This document shows, in pieces, positions 47,362 to 58,246 of a stretch of DNA of 64,000 nucleotides. Both the position numbers and the translations under genes were made by a program. The stretch covers positions 6,171,501 through 6,235,500 of the forward strand of contig SMMW01000001.1 in assembly GCA_004794655.1 (NCBI GenBank), read 5' to 3'. The notes under the pieces are model-generated. The model had not been told where the DNA came from. It did not search any database and saw only the letters and a program-made list of their open reading frames with translations. The stretch is from Marisa cornuarietis. Lineage: Eukaryota > Mollusca > Gastropoda > Architaenioglossa > Ampullariidae. Numbering within the stretch: the first letter of the stretch is position 1; every line of letters starts with the position of its first letter.

Positions 47362-50300
47362 TACGTACGTTTAGGTTTTTTTCGGAATTTATCTCCGTCG
47401 TTAAGTAACGGATAGCTGTAATTTTAAAATGGCCGACCAGACTCCGCAAGTACGAAGTGCTTCGTACACAAAAGTCGTTGATTTTATGTTCTCTGTACGC
47501 CTCAGGCACTTTTTCTCAAATGCCTCGATTCGCCTCTCAGTACTGGCAAACAACATCTGTAAAGCAGGATTGGTACTACCAGGAACTTACAGATTGTAAT
47601 TCTTAATAAAGCTATGTTATGGCTATACCAGACCTTGTCCAGCCTAGCCGCTGGCGCTGTTGTTATCGGGATCATGATGCGGATATCTGTCGTGGAAATG
47701 CCATATTTGGGAGGGTGGCTCCCAAGTACTTAAAACTATTTGCCTCTTCGAGCCGTTCCTTGCTTATGTAGATCTCTGCTTTGTCAGTGACCATGACAGT
47801 ACTTTTGCCAGTGCTGGTCTCCATTCCATATGTGTTCGAACTGTCTGCCAGTCTCTTGGTAAGGTCTTGCAGTTCTCTGCTAGTGCCTGCTATCACACTG
47901 ATGCCATCTGCAATGCGCACGTTGAAAATTGGCCCGACACCAATGGAAATATAAGCGACGTGGTGGTCGCGGAGGGTTTTAGGCATCATATTCTCCGAAA
48001 CACACGTTGAACCTCACGGGGGATAGGAGGTACCCTTGAAGGGCGCCTACTCTTGTGTAAAGGTAGGCTCCAATTAGGTTATCCAGCAGTACTGCGCTCC
48101 TTGAGCTATTACACAGCGCTTCGATGACTTGGACGAGAACATCTTTGATGTTGAATTTTTGCATCACGTGACACTCTTCCTAGACTCTGTCAAAAACCTT
48201 TTTAACTTTAGTGAATTTGTGAGAGAGGTTCCAGTCCCACTAATGCTGAAGATTCTTCTTTATCGGGATCCTCTATCAGGGAGTATCTATATCTAGAGGA
48301 GTATATTTAAAGTATCTATACGCCGGCCGCCTTTATTCCGCAAGTATCTATAACCCGCCGAACAAAGTCCGCGAGTATATATAAATAAAATCCGCAAATA
48401 TGTATTGCATTGTGATCACCAGCGACGACCAAGGGCTGTCAAACCCAGAAAAACTGACGGAAGTCAAAACTGCTGGAAGGATGCAATGCATTCCCATGAA
48501 ACTTTATAGCATTATATGCCCTGCAAGGGATAAAAGCAGATAAATTCTTGCCAGGAATTACTTTACTGTACAAAAAGAAGTGACAAGCGGAAACAGTGGA
48601 ACTCTCTACCACATCACATTCGCCACTCAGCCTCCAAGGCTGCATTCAAACGCTCTCTTAAAACATATCTTTTTACAAAGTACTATTCCTGACTTGTACC
48701 TCATCTTTATGTTGTTCAGTGTCCCTGTGTGTACCTCACTGTCTTTTGGTTGTTATGTTTCTTTCTATCAAATTGTACTGCGCAGAGAGTGCGATCTATC
48801 TTATTCATGATTCTGCGCATTATAAGTTCGCATTATTATTAATATTAAACAAAAACTGGTAGGGTGATGATCTCCAATGCTTGTGTACGATGTCCTGTTT
48901 AACACTAGCTGTCGTCAATGCAACGAAACTGCTGCAGGAAGTAATAATTAAAGGATGTGATCGAAGAATCTGATTATGTTTGTAGCAGATACCAGGAAGA
49001 AATAATACTGGGAAGCTAAAGCTCAGCCAGCATATAAGAGACCAGTTTCGTTGTGAGGAACAATTTGTCCGACGCAGAACTAAACTCTGAACCAGACATA
49101 CAAAAACAAGCGAATCTGTCTTAAAGGCCTTCGTAACTTGACATCGTTGTCACAAATGTGACGAAATCTGATAATTTCAGTATATGAATGTCAATGTAAA
49201 AAGTGTGACCAACGTTTGCTTGACTTAGAAGCGCCTTAAGAGACGAAACGGGTCATCAGCCATTGTGTAAAGTGCCAATGAGAAAATACGAAAGAGAAAC
49301 CGGAAAATAAGTGGATCCCATACACAGTGAAATGGTATGGGCATTGCTCACTACCACTACCATCAGGACGATCCTGTATGGGATAGGCAAGGAGACGCAC
49401 GACGGGGCAGACAGAAAAATAAATGGCCGTCATTTGTCGCAACCCTTTGAATAGCAGAGAGCTAAAATGATTAAAGCTGGCTGTAATGTCGTTAAGGGCT
49501 CTTACATCCATTCAATCAAGGCTAAAGGAGATGATGATGATGATGAAGATGATGATGAGGAGGAGGATAAAGAAGAAGAAGAAGAAGAAGACGACGACGA
49601 CGACGACGACGATGATGATGATGATTTTTACGGGATCTACATAATTACAACCACATGTCAACAAACGAACACGTTCCTTGGCTTCTAGGTTGAGAGCGTA
49701 TGAGTAAGCTTGTAAACAACTTTTCAGTTGAAAGTCTTTTTCCGTTCTGCTCCCATCATCAGTTCGTCTGGAACTGATCCGGGAAAAATCGCTTTCTGAT
49801 TGGTAGGTAGTTGCTACTGCAAACGCTTGGTTGGTCAACGATCGCTGGCAATAGTCGGAACCCGTGATATCAAAGTCTCCGGATCCTGTATACATATCCG
49901 TGCAATATCTTTATCTGCAGTAACCACAACTTCCTTTGAGTTCCTGACGCACTGATAGTGAATCTGCCCGGTTCTTCTTCGAAATTTTATGGTGGTTTGC
50001 CCCTGATATTCTAGCTCTGTCTAAAAGAGTGAACGCCCTAATAGTAACTTCTTTTTCTGCAATTTATGTATTTAAAAAAATAATAAGCAAAGGTAATATT
50101 TAATATCAGGATATCAAAACTAAGTGCAGCTTCAAGCAAATGTACTTCTAGGTATTATGCGTACAAATACAAACTCGACCTTTCCTATCAAATACGCCAC
50201 CAAGGATTTAAGTGTGCTCTTAAAGACATCTCTTTCAAGCATATTGTTCCATACTTAATGTACATATTCTTATATCAGATTGTTATCTTACTATTAACAC

Positions 50301-50887
50301 ATACTTCTCTGATGCCTGAATTGAGGGAAGTTTGTTTGATTTTTGTGACTTTCTTTCATCTAATTCTTTTTCAAATTGTTTAGCTGAATCAATTGTAATG
50401 GTACACACGCGGAGAGTGAACACTACAAAAGAATGTGACACTGTATGAAAACCTGGGTAGTATTGGTAGCAGGTAGCAGTAATGTTCTGTATGACCGCAT
50501 TACGTAGCTACCATCCAGAATGTTCATAACAGATCACATAGCATCAGCATTCAGCGAAGTCTGCATATTCTTTACGATCACTCTACTTTTGTCTAGTAAG
50601 AATAGAGATGGATCAGCTTAAGGACGATTTCCTTTTAAATGTGGGGAAAATACTTGCTATGATATTCTGTGAGCACAATGGAGGCCCATGTCGTGCAAAA
50701 ATTTGAATGATTTGAGAATTGTAAATGTAATTTATTGATCTACAGTTCTACACTGTCGCTGGCGTCGCTCCTGGCGTTTCCAGTCCTCTTTTTTCCCCCT
50801 TTTGTATCTTTTAGCTTCAGTTTGTCAGCTCATATAAGTAATACCAACGCTTTTCTGCTACTTTAAAACCTGCTCAGGTGTATTTAA

Positions 50888-50976
<89 letters not shown>

Positions 50977-52728
50977 TATATTGTGACAGAGGAGACGATG
51001 TTGCTTGGTGAGCATATCCATATGTGGCTGTGTGACACAGCTGGCCAGGTAAGCCGAGAGATAACTTAGTTACAAGTAAACATGAACAATGCTCACTCTT
51101 GTTTGTAATGCGTGATACATTGAAAACTATAGACATTTGGAACTAACAAAAACAGAAGAAGATTTTGAATGGAGGTATCACCACAATATGAGGCATCATA
51201 GGCAGCAATACAAAAATCGAGGACAGCGCAGGTTAGATCGTGTTTATTAAATATTGTTGTATTATATTTGGTATTTTCTGTAATATTGTGTAATTTATTG
51301 CTGAAGGGTTTACATTACTAAAAAGAATATAAACATCTGAAACTGCAAAACAGTTTCCTTGTTCTCATGTCAGCACACAATTTACAGTATTGTTTACTTA
51401 ACTGCACTAAATGTGTCAGTTACCATTGATTATATGACGCAAATTATAAGTGCATCGGGCGCAAAAGGGCACCAGTATGTGGGTGGGCACGTGCGTGTGG
51501 GTATGCGTGCGTTCGTACGTTTGGGTCCGTGCATTCTTGCATATTTTTGTACGTACATGTTTGCAGACGTACGTACGTGTGTTTCTACACACATGTATTT
51601 GCGTGCGTACGTATTTTTGTACATATATTTGTGCAGGAGGAGTACGACAGGTTGCGGGTGATGGCCTATCCAGACACAGGCGTTTTCCTTGTGTGTTTTT
51701 CAATCGCCGACCCCTCCTCGTTTCACAGCGTGGCTGACAAGTGGTACCCGGAAGTTCACTTTCACTGTCCATCAGCACCATGTCTGCTCGTCTCCACTAA
51801 GGTATCCACCCACGACCCGCCTATGGCCTTGCCATGGAGCGTCATCAACAATTTCCTTGCTAAATAATGACCACGTTTGTCTGACCAGGGTTATGTCATG
51901 TGTGTACCTGCCGCTAACAGGACTAATGAGAGTGGGGGACAGAGGGGGTCTCGTGTACCCAGGCCCGCGGGTGTGAAGGGGACCCGGCCTTGGTCACGTT
52001 GCACGTTCTTTTTTTTAAGTAAATTTCCGAGGAAAGAAAACAAATACAGTAACAGGGCTGAAAATGCAAAATCATTTTTCCTTATTTATTGACTACTGAC
52101 GTACGTGTACACAGCTGTAAAATGCTAATCTCGTGCAATGGTGTAGATCTTAGTTGTTTGCTGTCTATATTACTATACTAAAGGTTATGCAGACTTTGCT
52201 AGTCTAATTATAACTTGTAAGCATACTACTATATAATGGGAAAATAGTTCACGATTACAGTTAATGGTCAATGGAAGGAGCCCAGAAAAGTCCTTTGCCT
52301 CGGGGCCCGTGCTGGCTCTCCGCGGCCCTGCCCTCTAACAAATCTAATTTAGCTTTCGTTTGAATATTAAAGGCAGGGACTCTAATTTTCGACAGTGCAC
52401 TAGCGCATATGCGCGTTTGTGAACCTTCAGGAGGTGCCAGTAACACGCCTTTTGATTTGTCTGTTAGCTTGACTTGCGGAGCAGCGAGATGGAGAGAAGC
52501 CGCCTGGCTAAAGACGGCCTGCAGATCGTGACTCAGGAGCAGGGGCAGCAACTCGCAGAGAGACTAGGCATGCAAGGATATATGGAGTGCTCGGCCCTGA
52601 CACAAGAAGGCTTGTCGGAGGTGTTCGAATTTGCAGCACGATTAGCCCTGTCGTCGGATGTTACCAGTCGCCAGCGGACACAGAAGTCTTCGTCAGGTTT
52701 TAGTTTCAGACGGTGCCGAATACTGTAA
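44132..52728 (+). CDS. Rho-family GTPase, divergent Rac-like (four exons, complete)
   Basis: Exons 44132-44303 (172 nt), 50990-51048 (59), 51637-51801 (165) and 52468-52728 (261) join in frame: 218 residues. Seen: P-loop GDGAVGKT (26-33, canonical), switch I VPTVFANY (49-56), switch [14 protein letters not shown] (73-84), G4 STKLD (130-134), G5 ECSAL (172-176), basic tail FSFRRC and CAAX box CRIL, a geranylgeranylation-type ending. The core aligns without gaps to Rac through residue 136, after a 16-residue Ala/Gly N-terminal extension. Odd: the effector-loop acid (Rac D38) is alanine (A54). The start ATG has a good context (acaacATGG). The first two exon lengths, phases and motif numbering equal those of the - strand Rho gene, so the two are paralogues. 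Rac, RhoG or RhoU-like placement needs phylogeny. Confidence 0.88.
45719..45820 (+). repeat. SINE 3' part with CCAA tail
   Basis: The stretch (tgcttcagtttcctt...gtggaagcactttcctactaaatcaaccaacc) matches 36750-36865, including the aagcactttcct core and CCAA repeats. The 5' tRNA-like head is not evident. Confidence 0.5.
47289..47360 (+). repeat. (CA)n microsatellite
   Basis: Seventy-two bases of pure CA within intron 1 of the Rho gene. Confidence 0.95.
47670..48235 (-). pseudogene. LINE reverse-transcriptase relic
   Basis: On - it reads, in order, KKVFDRV then a stop, [44 protein letters not shown], then after a frame change [36 protein letters not shown] and [14 protein letters not shown]. 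This is the palm and thumb of a non-LTR reverse transcriptase. The catalytic F-A-DD box has become IADGI, losing one aspartate. With the stop and frame shift, the copy is inactive. It is antisense to the host intron. Confidence 0.75.
48570..48850 (+). mobile_element. LINE 3' end: reverse-transcriptase C-terminus and ATT tail
   Basis: From 48597 the + strand reads [17 protein letters not shown] then [14 protein letters not shown] and a stop, the usual end of a LINE ORF2. The 3' UTR ends in (ATT)n-like sequence at 48831-48846, so this copy keeps its natural 3' end and lost its 5' end. Confidence 0.6.
49526..49627 (+). repeat. Compound trinucleotide tract (GAT/GAG/GAA/GAC)
   Basis: About 100 bases of GA-N triplets. 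They encode a run of Asp/Glu in one frame, but flanks lack splice sites and gene-like sequence, so I treat it as a microsatellite. Confidence 0.9.
50890..50974 (+). repeat. (TG)n tract next to a 3' splice site
   Basis: Eighty-five bases of TG with one TC interruption near 50931-50932, ending 15 bases before exon 2 of the + strand Rho gene (50990). It replaces the normal pyrimidine tract region of this acceptor. Confidence 0.95.
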
Positions 52729-55119
52729 TGGCGCAAGACTCATACGTACAAAGGACACAGCAACAGACTTAATCTCAACCACAATGGCCGACACGCACAG
52801 AAAGGCTCGTTATGGCATCCGACACTTGCGCACGCGTGTGTGTATGTGTGCATGCGTGTTTATGAAGGTGCATTTGATGCCTACCCTGAAAGGTGTTCGC
52901 TCGAACCCTGTTTGTACAACTGATGCTCGACTAATGCTTTGAAAGGCGCTATATTATTATTACTATATATAAATGCGCTGTATCATCATCATCCACTGTT
53001 TCTCGTTTTTTTCTCTCGTCATCATCATCCATAACATCATCTTTCTCTTATCATGCTTGTGTAACACTTTACAATTCGATGAGAAACTTTTACATACATG
53101 TCTTTAAAATTTTTCATTTGGCCGGTCCTTAGAAAAAAACACGGAAAGTTTCAAAACAAAGTTTCTATCGCGTAATTTTTAATTTCACCTCATAAATGAA
53201 TGGCCGCGCTTTGCATGTAATTTTTCCTAATGCCTTCGGGTTTTGTGATGGTGATAGAGACTGTGCCTGGTTATTTATTGGGATTATTCGCTTTCTTCTA
53301 GATGTTTGAATCTTTTCGGAATTAAATTTTTGCAAGAAACAGAAATACATGGCAGTGCTTGCAGGATTCGCTTATACAATGTTTAAAATTTAATAAACAC
53401 ACGATGTTTGTAACTGCATTTGCTAAGCTCAAGACTTTGTAATTTGTCGACCTGTTTTAAATGCGAACTCATCTTTATGTTTAAAACTCACTCTCAAACG
53501 TTCGCAAAATATGCGTGCTGGGCTATGATATTACATAATCTTTACATTAGATTACGAAACAAAAGCGAAATAATAATTCCATGAAATAAAAGAACGCAAT
53601 ATGACAACAGGAGTAGTGTGGCGACATAAAAGAAACATTTGCTATGGTATGAACAAAAAATAAACAAAACTACGATGCTGCACGTTCTTTTGAGAAAAAG
53701 AAACATTCTAAATACTAACAGAAAGACGCATTTACAATAAACGACTCCATAAAGCTGTGTACTAAAGTATATAGGTTATACCACAGTGCGCGATTTCTAC
53801 TAATTTTCTTTTTAAGAAACAATACTGGCCCGCAGACAGGAAGTCTGAACCACACCAGACAGCACTAGTCATGAATCAATCTGTGCTGGCTGTGAGTCAG
53901 GCAGTCAAAGAAGAGGGGGAAGGTGTAATGAGGAGGAACGGGGTGGGAGGTGCGCAAGGGGGGGGGGCGAGATCATGCTCAAGTGACCGTCCGTTCCAAG
54001 GGCAGAAGACGAAAACAAAGCAGCTGATACGTGTTATCACCCCTTGCCACGGGGCCAGCTTGAGTTCTCCGTTAACAGCGAAAACCTTGTGTGATTAGAA
54101 ACATGGAAAGTGGAGTCGGAATCTTCTATAGACTCATTACATACATGCTGTCTGGAGTGAGTGAAGGTAATCGTCTGGGGGTGGGGGTGGGAATCAGTCT
54201 ATATTTTACTTTCTTGGTTTAACCATCGAGCTTTGTTAATAAGGCTTAAAACAAGTCAGATAATTCTTTCAAATGACTGAATATCTTTTTGCAGTTACTT
54301 TGGTTTCGACTGCATGCACTTACTCAAAGTAGTATAAATTGATTTAGACCAAAAAATAAATTCAAAGCCTAGCACAGATGCGCTCGCGAAACTGTTAGCC
54401 AGAAGAACTTAGCAAAGGTTACGCATTTCCCGCTAACACGGGAAAGAAAGAAAACTCCTGCAACTTTGTAGCATTTTGGAGCAAATGGTTGCCATGCTGT
54501 TCAAGTCTCGCCCACCCAGTATTTGTCCTTGACACCGTGAATCACTTCCAAAGTTAGTATATACTGCTATTAGTGTAAGCGGCCAGTACATTAACTTAAC
54601 GAAAGTTAATGAAGCTCCCCGTTGCAAGCTGAAACTCTGAAAGCTGTCAGTAGTCGCTGGGAAACTCTGGTTAATCCTACGATCTACGGTTAGCTCTGGT
54701 TTATCAATAAAATCCGTCGCCACCTACACAAAGTATCCAAGTGCACCCCCGCACAGTTAGCAACAATGTTTATACTGCACTGCAATGCCATTGTTTATAT
54801 TTATTCATTTATTTAACTTTGTGTAGTGAGTTTAAGACTTCTTTTCTGCGTCTTTATTTTAATCGCATTCACTATTTCTCCCTGTACACTGTCAAGTGAG
54901 AAATGAAAGATATTAGAAAATATATAGGTCATCAACAAATAGTGTTTTGAGACCATGCACACACAAACAACCTCTGTGCAAAAAAGATTTGACGCAGACG
55001 CAGTTTCGTCGAAACTCAATAGCAACCAGATTCGAAGTGCATCTCCAATATCCTTTTTCTAAAGCGGCTCGTGTTTATATATATATATACATGTGTATGT
55101 GTGTGCCTGATTGTGATGC

Positions 55120-55500
55120 CCTTCTCAATCATACGACATCATTGTCTCCTGCCCTTTGTATCTCGTAAAGAGCACTGAGCTCGCCTCCCTGTAAGGAAAT
55201 GCGCTATATAATAATAATAAATGAAGATTTTGTATAGCGCACATTCACACTCATAGAGAGCATGCTCTTAGCGCTTAAAAACAAGGAAGAGACATGGACT
55301 AAATGATTAGAACACGAGTGGCGGAAGAATAAACGACATAACTGACAACAAACAGAAAACAAAGATGGAAAACACAAAAAGACACCAAGTAACAGAACAT
55401 AGAAAATATAGGGATTTTGCAGAGAAAGATGATAGAAAATTAGCAAGAGCAGAAGGGGGGAGGGTAAGAAGGACGAGCATTGTGTGGACTGTGTTAGGAG
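55120..55500. repeat. Two related repeats in head-to-head orientation
   Basis: A + oriented 3' end (gcactgagctcgcctccctg...aatgcgctatataataataataa) ends at about 55218. It abuts a - oriented copy starting aatgaagattttgtatagcgc and running to about 55500, which matches 61100-61250 in reverse. The two share the ATT-type junction at 55206-55220. Confidence 0.5.
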
Positions 55501-55548
55501 TAATGCTCAAGGAAGAGGTGCGTTTTCAGTGCAGATTTATATAAATCC

Positions 55549-55550
<2 letters not shown>

Positions 55551-55617
<67 letters not shown>
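55551..55617 (+). repeat. (CA)n microsatellite
   Basis: Sixty-seven bases of pure CA. Confidence 0.95.
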
Positions 55618-55618
<1 letters not shown>

Positions 55619-58246
55619 TACAAGGCGTGATTTGCTTGTGTAGGAAAGGGTGGCACGTGCTTATCTGTAAAAGTTCTCATGTTACAAACCGATCCCTGCG
55701 CGCGCGTTAGTTCTGGTGTGACTTGACCCACTTTTTCTTCGGGTTACATTTCGTATGCATTTAGAAATGTGCATATTTTCCCAGCGTTTTCAGTCCAGAA
55801 AGACAAAAGAAATGGTGCACTTCCTAGATGGGAAATAACGCGTACCAACAGTAACGACATGTTTTGTCTGCGCAATTAGTAATCACTGGATATTTTGGTA
55901 ACAACAAAAATTGGTATGTTTTTGCCTATATATGGTAGTGTGTAATCGTGAGTTTCGGGAATGTTCTAAATACTCATAGGAAAATGCAGTTTATTTAGCA
56001 ATTTTACTGAATCGTGATTTTGTATGAATATATAAACGAAATATATGCTTGAACTTAATATACTGTGAGAAAGTTTTTAAGGTGGGTTTTTAAAAATCAA
56101 ACCTTTTCTGTCAACTATTTGTAATTGACTTTCTCAGTACACAATGTTTTTGGACGCCTTTGCACGGTGTAGTTTTGCCTGCGGGAGACAGACGACAGTG
56201 GATAAGAGTGAAGAGAAAAAGAAAACAAAAACAGAGTTCGGATAAACAGACAATGCAGACAAAACAAAGAAGCGACAGAATGAAAAAGACAATGAAACAG
56301 GAGAACGAGGGAAAGAGAAAAGAAATAGCATAGACAAGGGGTTTCTAATATAACGGACACGACTAGGACTTTTCTCTAGCGACTTGATATTCATCTGGGT
56401 TTAACAACGTACTTCGTAACTCCGTAAAATATTTAACATCTTTCGGTATAATGTCCACAGACATTTCACTCATTACAAAAGTGAAGAGCTGACACTTTCA
56501 GCAGTCAAGGCGAGCTGGAGACATGGAGACCTCAAGTGACAGTGCCTTCAACCATTCAAGCAGAAGATGGCGTCACGCCGGCGACATAAGCACGCAGAGA
56601 GACCAGCAACGGTTAGTGTGTGATAGTGAGACTGTGAGTGTGCGTACGTGTGTGTGTGAGAGAGAGAGAGAGAAAAAAAAGTGTGTATGAGTGCGCTCTT
56701 GCATACGTCTTCTTTCGTGCAGGTGCACGGGGGTTTAGTACATAAACACATTATATAAGGGTATTTTTTTTAGGTCTATTGTTGTTTACAACCACATTGA
56801 ACAATAGACTATACAGGGATTAGGTCCCGATATGGCCATAGCAGGTTAAAAATATTGTGTCGGAAATGCATTTAATACACTTGAAGTACCCAACATCATA
56901 GACTAGACTTAATTAAACGTGTTTAAAACACACATTAGCCTACAGCTTTTCAAAATCATCTAACACAAAACGTACGTTCAATAACATATTCAATATCTCA
57001 TGTAATTTATTGAGCATTGCCCTGAAAAATTTCAAAATTCTAAGTACGTTTTCTACCGAAAGGGCATAGCTTTCGTATTTTCGTAAAGTTGAAAAGTAAT
57101 GTGGAAACATTTTAAGTCGGAGACCGATGTACTATGCTTTTCTTTCACGAAGAAGTCATGTTTGTATGGTTGGATGGATGGCTATGGTTGATTTCGGAGA
57201 GTTCTGTATGTGACCTTAACCCCAGATTACGTGTTTGACCTCTTCCGGTTTTGATGTGTGCAGCATCTGAGCAATTATTGTGCTTATTACGAAATAAACC
57301 GTCGCGGAAGCATTGTCAGCAAACTATATATTCAACCTCAAATGCCCTGCCTTGTTCCTCGAGAATTTTCTAAGCAGAGCAAACAAAAGTACTGCGACGA
57401 ACGTGGACGCGAAAATTAGCAGCAGACGACAGGCGCCGCGAGTTTCAACGTCACGTGACACTTTGTCGCCATCAACATTTCATTTCGCTCTAAGACATCT
57501 TTATTCCACAAAATGTCAATAGGCAGATACCTGATCATTCTACTATTGAATATTCACACGACACAAATTGGTTAAGTTTATATTTCTTAAGCTCATCGCG
57601 GGAGAACCTTCAAAATCTTGAATTAATAAAAGTTCTCAACTTCGGTACGACTGTGTTGAATAAATGACTGAGAAGTGATGTTGCGTAGGAAGATTGTTAC
57701 CAAGCATTTCAAATGCTGTCAATCAAGGCATTAATTCTTCGTTTCTAGCGGGGCGCTTTCCCCCCCCCCCCTTGTCATCTTTACGATTTGTTATCCCTAT
57801 ATTATTCGACAAATGTTCGCATACTTACTGGAGAACTTATTTTTGAATTTTCAATCATTTTGTGTGGAGTACGAATTACACAAAATTCCTCCTTTTTTGG
57901 CTTCAGTGTTAGCAAAAAGAAAAAGTCAATAGCGCTTTATACAAAATTAAATTTCTTTACAAATTTGTCGCTCCGTTCTAAAATACAATACATCCATGTT
58001 TTATTATTCAAAATGATGACGAAGAGATGTCAAAGAGGAAGATAAAATGTGTTTCACTCAAAACAACTTTTCGTGCAGTTTTTAAACTTCCGGGATATAA
58101 TTAAAGATAAAGATATGTGCATTTTTCATACACTGTCAAGCTACTGAAATATGTAAAACGCATACGAAACGTTAGTACAATGTGACTTGCTCAAGTGAAG
58201 AAGGAACGGTTCAACTGCTCTCTCCTTGTCAAAGCTTCGTCCCTAG

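Larger units (their letters stand above)
44304..50989 (+). other. Intron 1 of the + strand Rho gene
   Basis: 6.7 kb of AT-rich intron with a SINE 3' part (45719-45820), a (CA)n block (47289-47360), two LINE relics (47670-48840), an acidic-trinucleotide tract (49526-49627) and a (TG)n block directly before the acceptor (50890-50974). I see no coding exon. Confidence 0.7.
52729..58246. other. Intergenic spacer between Rho gene and transporter
   Basis: No gene supported. A repeat 3' end with ATT units lies near 52920-52975, an aataaa near 53393 could end the Rho transcript, head-to-head repeats lie at 55080-55500, (CA)n at 55551-55617, and a GA run near 56661-56674. The transporter's first exon(s) must lie somewhere here but I could not identify them. 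Confidence 0.5.

Noticed and set aside
49467..49688. 73-codon ORF with a long Asp/Glu run
   Set aside because: It is the translation of a GA-N trinucleotide microsatellite, without splice sites or conserved flanks.
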